A stretch of DNA of 6,288 nt from positions 1 through 6,288 of the forward strand of contig JAJQID010000219.1 in the NCBI GenBank assembly GCA_021199405.1, given 5' to 3'. Positions 1 through 3,781 of the stretch are shown in pieces; positions within the stretch are counted from its first letter, which is position 1, and the number at the start of each line of letters is the position of its first letter. The notes under the pieces are model-generated. The model saw nothing but the letters and a program-made list of their open reading frames with translations, ran no database searches and was not told where the DNA came from. A program made the position numbers and the translations under genes. The stretch is from Lachnospiraceae bacterium. GTDB lineage: Bacteria; Bacillota; Clostridia; Lachnospirales; Lachnospiraceae.

Positions 1-196
1 CCCACCAGGTGGAAGTCCATTTTCGGAAAACCAGTCCGCAGATAAGCTGCGCCAGCGTAGCGATCACCACTATGGAAAACAGGCCAAAGCCAAGTGTGGA
101 AAAGGCTTTCCTGGCCTTTGAGAGCTCATTCATTTCATCATCCGTAGGCATACGGACTTCCTTCGGCTCTCCTTTTTTTTCTGCGTCCTTTTTCAT
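1..196 (-). CDS. N-terminal fragment of a membrane protein, possibly a CPBP/CAAX-type intramembrane protease (cut by the left window edge)
   Basis: The first 65 residues are visible; the rest lies beyond the left edge. The ATG at 196-194 is chosen because AGGAG at 210-206 precedes it at a normal distance. An ATG at 204 is followed at once by TGA and cannot be used. Residues 1-30 are hydrophilic and charged (KKDAEKKGEPKEV, then TDDEMNELSKARK). Residues 33-57 form one strongly hydrophobic segment (STLGFGLFSIVVIATLAQLI), which should be a transmembrane helix preceded by a basic cytoplasmic stretch. A short charged tail, then an SKARKxFSxLGFxLF-type entry into the first helix, resembles the N-terminus of many clostridial CPBP (CAAX protease / bacteriocin-processing) proteins. 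The catalytic EExxxR and HxxxH regions of that family would lie outside the window, so the call is tentative. Another multi-pass membrane protein is the main alternative. It follows the AIM24 gene on the same strand after 90 bases and could be read from the same transcript. Confidence 0.6.
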   Translation of the reverse strand, partial: MKKDAEKKGEPKEVRMPTDDEMNELSKARKAFSTLGFGLFSIVVIATLAQLICGLVFRKWTSTWW

Positions 197-205
197 TTTC
201 ACATT

Positions 206-210
206 CTCCT
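206..210 (-). promoter_or_regulatory. Ribosome binding site of the left-edge membrane-protein gene
   Basis: On the minus strand AGGAG lies nine bases before the ATG at 196-194. It decides the start: the nearer ATG at 204 opens onto an immediate stop. Confidence 0.7.
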
Positions 211-227
211 CGTATTTATATCTTCTC

Positions 228-264
228 TATGGTGAACGACAGCCGATTTCTGCCGTTCACCATA
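228..264 (-). other. Perfect 11-bp inverted repeat (hairpin) in the spacer after the AIM24 gene
   Basis: TATGGTGAACG at 228-238 is the exact reverse complement of 254-264. After one A/C mismatch the stem continues for three more pairs (240-242 with 250-252), leaving a 7-base loop. The hairpin sits 22 bases after the AIM24 stop codon and about 18 bases before the ribosome binding site of the next gene. It is not a standard intrinsic terminator: in the transcribed (minus) direction the run of six T lies before the stem, and the sequence after it is purine- and A-rich. It could be an mRNA processing or stability element between two cistrons, or the operator of a dimeric regulator. I cannot tell which. 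Confidence 0.6.
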
Positions 265-286
265 AAAAACTTCAACATCCAATATG

Positions 287-973
287 TCAGTTACTCTTTG
301 CGCTGGCAGGCATATGGTTATAGATCACTCTCGCCATCTTGGAGACAGGCATCGTGTGCATCCAGAGACGCCCCGGTCCGGTGACCACTGTGTTGAACAG
401 CCCTTCGCCGCCCAGGAATTTATTCTTCATTCCGGCAACCGACTGGATATCCATTTTGCAGCCGCCGGTCATGGCTACCAGATATCCGGTGGAAACAATC
501 ATCTGTTCCCCCTGCCCAAGCTCGTACTCAATGACATGGCCGTCAAATTCCAGAAAAGCTGTTCCGCCTCCCGACAGACGCTGCATGACAAAGCCCTCGC
601 CGCCAAAGAAGCCGGTGCTTATCTTTTTCTGAAGATAAACGGACAGCTCTACGTCCGGCGTAGCCGCCAGAAACGCCGTTCTCTGGGCAATCAGTTCCTG
701 GCCTGGCTCAATCTCAAAGGCGCGGATTCGGCCCGGAAATTTGGCAGAGAAGGCAATGAGACCCTGGCGGTCCAACGCGGTATAACGGTTCAGGAACAGT
801 CCCTCTCCTGCGAACGCACGTCCGATTGACCTGCCGGCGCCGTTGGATATGGTCTCCATCTTCATATTCGGCGACATCCAGGACATGGCCCCTCCCTCGC
901 AGATCACATTTTCCCCCTTCTCCATCTCACAGATGAGCACGGGAAGGTTTTCCCCTTCAATAGAATACTTCAT
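287..973 (-). CDS. AIM24 / TIGR00266 (DUF124) family protein
   Basis: This is a complete 228-residue protein, the usual length for the bacterial AIM24 family. Hallmarks are GEGLF (56-60), AQRTAFLA (96-103), GFFGGEGF (121-128), KNKFLGGEGLF (183-193), and TGPGRLW with TMP (198-209). The GEG motif occurs three times, each opening a similar block (GEGLFLNRY, GEGFVMQRL, GEGLFNTVV), so the chain looks like three related segments, as expected for the family's repeated beta-sheet fold. There is no signal peptide or membrane helix, so it is probably cytosolic or peripheral at the membrane. The family is named after a yeast mitochondrial protein needed for inner-membrane organisation. Its bacterial role is not established and no enzymatic activity is known to me. 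The start at 973 has an excellent AGGAGGA site seven bases upstream. The gene lies 87 bases downstream of paralog A on the same strand, so it is probably co-transcribed with the A/B pair. Confidence 0.95.
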   Translation of the reverse strand: MKYSIEGENLPVLICEMEKGENVICEGGAMSWMSPNMKMETISNGAGRSIGRAFAGEGLFLNRYTALDRQGLIAFSAKFPGRIRAFEIEPGQELIAQRTAFLAATPDVELSVYLQKKISTGFFGGEGFVMQRLSGGGTAFLEFDGHVIEYELGQGEQMIVSTGYLVAMTGGCKMDIQSVAGMKNKFLGGEGLFNTVVTGPGRLWMHTMPVSKMARVIYNHMPASAKSN

Positions 974-980
974 TTTTTTC

Positions 981-987
981 TCCTCCT
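981..987 (-). promoter_or_regulatory. Strong ribosome binding site of the AIM24 gene
   Basis: AGGAGGA on the minus strand, seven bases before the ATG at 973-971, is a near-perfect match to the anti-Shine-Dalgarno sequence. It lies about 10 bases downstream of the foot of the 998-1051 hairpin, so that structure could influence access to it. Confidence 0.85.
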
Positions 988-997
988 TAAAATTTTT

Positions 998-1051
998 ATA
1001 TGATGATACCCCCGCGGGCTTCGCACCCCGGCCCCGGCAGTATCATAATAT
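998..1051 (-). other. Long imperfect hairpin between paralog A and the AIM24 gene
   Basis: The outer stem pairs 998-1009 with 1040-1051 at 11 of 12 positions (ATATGATGATAC against GTATCATAATAT; the mismatch is 1002/1047). After a two-base internal mismatch a GC-rich inner stem follows: 1012-1014 with 1035-1037, a bulged C at 1015, then 1016-1019 with 1031-1034, closing an 11-base loop. On the minus-strand transcript it lies just past the stop of paralog A (1061) and is followed by A5T4 and then the AIM24 ribosome binding site. The T-tract is short and delayed, so full intrinsic termination is doubtful. A partial terminator that lowers AIM24 expression, or a 3'-end stabiliser for the upstream mRNA, fits better. 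In the plus direction the stem is followed by a better T-run, but no plus-strand gene is visible. Confidence 0.55.
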
Positions 1052-1060
1052 TTTTACGTT

Positions 1061-3751
1061 TTACCCCTCATTTTCTCCGGGAACACGCACGCCCTGACTC
1101 CATTCTCTGCCGTGGACAAAGGCCCTGTCATTTGCGGTGAGCCACTCGTAGGCTTCTTTTATCTCCTGACTGCTTCTGTCGAAGGATTCCTTCAGAACCT
1201 TTCTCAGTTCGTCCTGCATCTGCTGGCCGCTCTCATACATGACGTGGGGTTCAAAGACGAAATTCATCGCGGAGGTCATCGCAACTCCAATGAAATTATA
1301 ATATTCAATCCGTTTTTTGAGCAGCAGATCCTCCGGCCTGGTCAGATCAAGGTAATCCGGGTAGTTGTCCTCCATGTGGTAGGCCAGCTGATTCTCCTGA
1401 AAATCTCTCGCGATCTCAGCCTGATGAAGCATGATCTCCTCAAGAGTCATTTCTTCCATCCTGTTTCCATATCTGCGTGTAAGCATATCGAACTGCGCCC
1501 GCATGACCTCCCGGTGAACCGCTATGCCGCGCTCGTTTTTCTCCTGGGCCTTAGCAAGCCTCTCTTCCTTCTCGGCCTCATCCATCTGAGGGGCCTTGGC
1601 CCATACAGCCTTTCCATGCTTATTACGTTTTATCTGCCCCTTCTCGTCCAGAGCAGGCTCCTTCCATTCCCCTTCCCTGTACATCCCGGCGCCAGCTCCC
1701 AGATTCAGAATCATTTCCCGGGCCGTCTCAGGCGTAAGAAGCTTTTGAGCGGCCTCCGTTCCCATAAAGGAAAGATAGCTTCGAAACAAAGGCTCTTCAA
1801 TATTTTCGTTCTTGATCTCCTTTGCTTCTATCTTTGCCGCCAGCTCCTTTTTATCATACTTCAGCGAGTAATAATTTTCCTCGTTCAGCCTCTTCCTTAT
1901 TCTTTCCGCCTCCATGGTCTTACCCGACCACAGATCAGCCAGCTCCTGCAAAAGAGGATTTCCCGCGTCCCTGAGCTTATTGCTGGCTTTGATCTTCACC
2001 GCATTCTGATAAAAGGTCATCTGAAACTCCCGCGTTCCGGGAGCCATCACCCTTGCCCTGTTCTCCCGGGCCGCCTTCAGCATCCCCTCTGACTCATTCA
2101 GGTGTAACCAGGTCCAGTCTCCCAACTGCTTCTCATCGAGAGCGGCGCGCTCCTGTCTGGTAAGCAGATCGGCCCACGAAGTATCCTTTTCCTCCAGCGC
2201 ACGGTCTATGGCCAGAACTCTGGCCCGCTCCTGAAGCCCCCGGAGCATGGATATTTTATAGAAAAACTCATCGCTTCTGTATTCCACCAGCTCGTCTCTG
2301 AGCGTGGGAGCTGTCCCGTTTGCTCCCCCCTCGGTCACAAGGGGATGTTTTATCTCCATCAGGTCATTCAGCGCCATGCTGTCCATGAAAAGCTCGTTTA
2401 TCTCCGCATTCCGGACCATAAGCGCCTCGTCTGTAAGAAAGGCCAGATCGTCCACATCACAGGCCATAATACGCTCCACCCGGGGCAGCGCCAGGGCGCG
2501 GGCGCGGTTGTATAAATCCTCAGAGGGCTTTTCCCCCCTCAGACGGTCAATCTCCAGAAGGGTCTTCGCCGTGGCCAGGTTCTGTTCATCCGGCTCATTC
2601 AACCGAAAGAGCGTGTGAGATTGTCTGAACATCCGGCCGGTCTCCTCCCATTCCTCAAGTCCCAGCCCGGGCTTCATCCTCTCAAGAAGCGCTTCCTGGG
2701 CGTCCATCTGCGCAGCGAAGCTTGACGCCGATATCCGCACCCGATGCTTCTGCTCTGCCTTTAAGTCCGCCATTGTCCGCTCATACTCGCCGATGGTCTC
2801 CTGAAAGCTCTGCACAGCGCTGTCCGCCCTTTCCTCCCCATCCTCAATGAACTCTTTATTTTCCTCAGCAATAAATCCGCCGTTCCGTAAATTAAAATCC
2901 ACTCCCTGCTTTTGCAGGGTCGCAAGCAGGGCGGCCTCGAAGGGAACAAAAATCTGGAAGCTTCTTTCCAGCGCCTCCTTCCGGTAGGGATCCAGCTTTT
3001 CAAAAAAGGGAGCGTTGACCGAATCCGACATCACATTATTCAGGCACATCATTTTATGAGAAATCTCCGCTATCTGGCGCATATTGGCGCGCAGATACCT
3101 CTCCGTAAGCATCTGCGGAGTAAAACGGATATTGATCATCTCATTTACTATTCTTTCCAGATGGGGCTTCCTGCGCCTCACGTCCTTAGAACAGTAATCT
3201 TCGTAAAACCTGTCGTCCGCTTCCTTGTTGATCCTGTCCTGCTCCGTAGCCGGCCGCCTGTTAATGATGCCCTTCTCCTGGTATCCTCTGGAAAAAGAGC
3301 GCAGCACCCTGCCGTCTACACCGCTTTTTTTCACCAGCTCCTTGTGCGGCGCCGCGGAATTTGACTTTTCTGCATCTCTGGTCCGCAGGGCGGCCACCAT
3401 ATCATAGGAAGCCGCGCTTCCCGCAGGGCTGGCTCTTCTGGCGGCTCTGGCCTTTCTTCTCTCCTGCTGGCGCTCCTTAAAGGTCATGCTGGCGGGGCTT
3501 TCCTCCTGCACGGGCACGCCCTGTGCCGTGCCGTTCGCCTGGGCAGGGGGCACCTGGCGGCGGATTTGTCCTGTGAGCTCTGCGTTCTGCTGAATATTCA
3601 GCTCCTGCCGGGATTCCTCATGCTCCGTGAGCAGGGCTTCCTCCAATGGCGAAACCATATTCTGTATTTCCTGCTCCTGCTGCGGCGCCTCGGTAATGAT
3701 CTCGGTAACCTTTTCCTTTTCCAGAGTCCTTCTCAATTGTGCGTTTCCCAT
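1061..3751 (-). CDS. Uncharacterised large protein, paralog A (complete, 896 residues)
   Basis: I recognise no known family. Residues 1-88 are rich in Q and E and look disordered (QQEQEIQ, HEESRQELNIQQN, VPPAQANG). A very basic patch follows (KERQQERRKARAARR, 92-106). Residues 139-275 form a conserved block (VKKSGVD, FSRGY, PATEQDR, FYEDY, PHLER, TERYLR, FFEKLDPYRK). Residues 424-520 form the best-conserved block (RVERIMACDVDDLA, EINELF, IKHP, TEGG, PTLRDELV). Residues 652-896 form a C-terminal module (EPLFRS, AAQKLLTPE, LNLGAGAGM, RAQFDMLTRRYGN, YPDYLDL, WSQGVR). No signal peptide, membrane helix, Walker motif, zinc cluster or protease motif is visible. The composition is charged and probably mostly helical, implying a cytosolic or secreted-without-signal protein, perhaps structural or adaptor. 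ATG 3751 is supported by AAAGGAGG just upstream. The gene starts 30 bases after paralog B ends, so they are almost certainly co-transcribed. The frame is intact, with no sign of decay. Confidence 0.93.
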   Translation of the reverse strand: MGNAQLRRTLEKEKVTEIITEAPQQEQEIQNMVSPLEEALLTEHEESRQELNIQQNAELTGQIRRQVPPAQANGTAQGVPVQEESPASMTFKERQQERRKARAARRASPAGSAASYDMVAALRTRDAEKSNSAAPHKELVKKSGVDGRVLRSFSRGYQEKGIINRRPATEQDRINKEADDRFYEDYCSKDVRRRKPHLERIVNEMINIRFTPQMLTERYLRANMRQIAEISHKMMCLNNVMSDSVNAPFFEKLDPYRKEALERSFQIFVPFEAALLATLQKQGVDFNLRNGGFIAEENKEFIEDGEERADSAVQSFQETIGEYERTMADLKAEQKHRVRISASSFAAQMDAQEALLERMKPGLGLEEWEETGRMFRQSHTLFRLNEPDEQNLATAKTLLEIDRLRGEKPSEDLYNRARALALPRVERIMACDVDDLAFLTDEALMVRNAEINELFMDSMALNDLMEIKHPLVTEGGANGTAPTLRDELVEYRSDEFFYKISMLRGLQERARVLAIDRALEEKDTSWADLLTRQERAALDEKQLGDWTWLHLNESEGMLKAARENRARVMAPGTREFQMTFYQNAVKIKASNKLRDAGNPLLQELADLWSGKTMEAERIRKRLNEENYYSLKYDKKELAAKIEAKEIKNENIEEPLFRSYLSFMGTEAAQKLLTPETAREMILNLGAGAGMYREGEWKEPALDEKGQIKRNKHGKAVWAKAPQMDEAEKEERLAKAQEKNERGIAVHREVMRAQFDMLTRRYGNRMEEMTLEEIMLHQAEIARDFQENQLAYHMEDNYPDYLDLTRPEDLLLKKRIEYYNFIGVAMTSAMNFVFEPHVMYESGQQMQDELRKVLKESFDRSSQEIKEAYEWLTANDRAFVHGREWSQGVRVPGENEG

Positions 3752-3755
3752 TGTT

Positions 3756-3763
3756 CCTCCTTT
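3756..3763 (-). promoter_or_regulatory. Ribosome binding site of paralog A
   Basis: AAAGGAGG on the minus strand ends four bases before the ATG at 3751-3749. The whole spacer after paralog B is only 30 bases and holds no promoter, which supports translation of A from a shared mRNA. Confidence 0.85.
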
Positions 3764-3781
3764 ACGGCGGCCAGGCCTGTT

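Noticed and set aside
197..286. Promoter for the left-edge gene (TATAAAT-like element near 213-219)
   Set aside because: No acceptable -35 element lies at the right spacing, and a start point from this -10 would fall in the ribosome binding site.
284..829. Plus-strand open frame of 181 codons
   Set aside because: It is antisense to the AIM24 gene, whose family motifs are unmistakable.
974..1060. Promoter for the AIM24 gene (TATGAT-like element near 1043-1048)
   Set aside because: No -35 match is found upstream, and the element is part of the hairpin stem, which better explains the sequence.
1112..2092. Plus-strand open frame of 326 codons
   Set aside because: It lies entirely antisense to paralog A, has no ribosome binding site at its ATG, and its translation is a low-quality Leu/His/Pro-rich composition typical of a reverse-frame shadow.
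2761..3003. Minus-strand 80-codon open frame nested in paralog A
   Set aside because: It is out of frame with a conserved coding region, has no ribosome binding site, and a matching nested frame was not noticed in paralog B.
2985..3009. 25-base exact repeat (also 5754-5778) as an attachment site or mobile-element border
   Set aside because: It is in-frame coding sequence for the conserved FEKLDPY motif at equivalent positions of the two paralogs, so homology explains it.
3325..3331. Run of seven A (minus strand) kept in both paralogs (also 6094-6100) as a possible slippage site
   Set aside because: It simply encodes the conserved VKKSGVD in frame (AAA AAA AGC). The run is short for transcriptional slippage, the heptamer phase is not a good -1 site, and no useful alternative frame follows.
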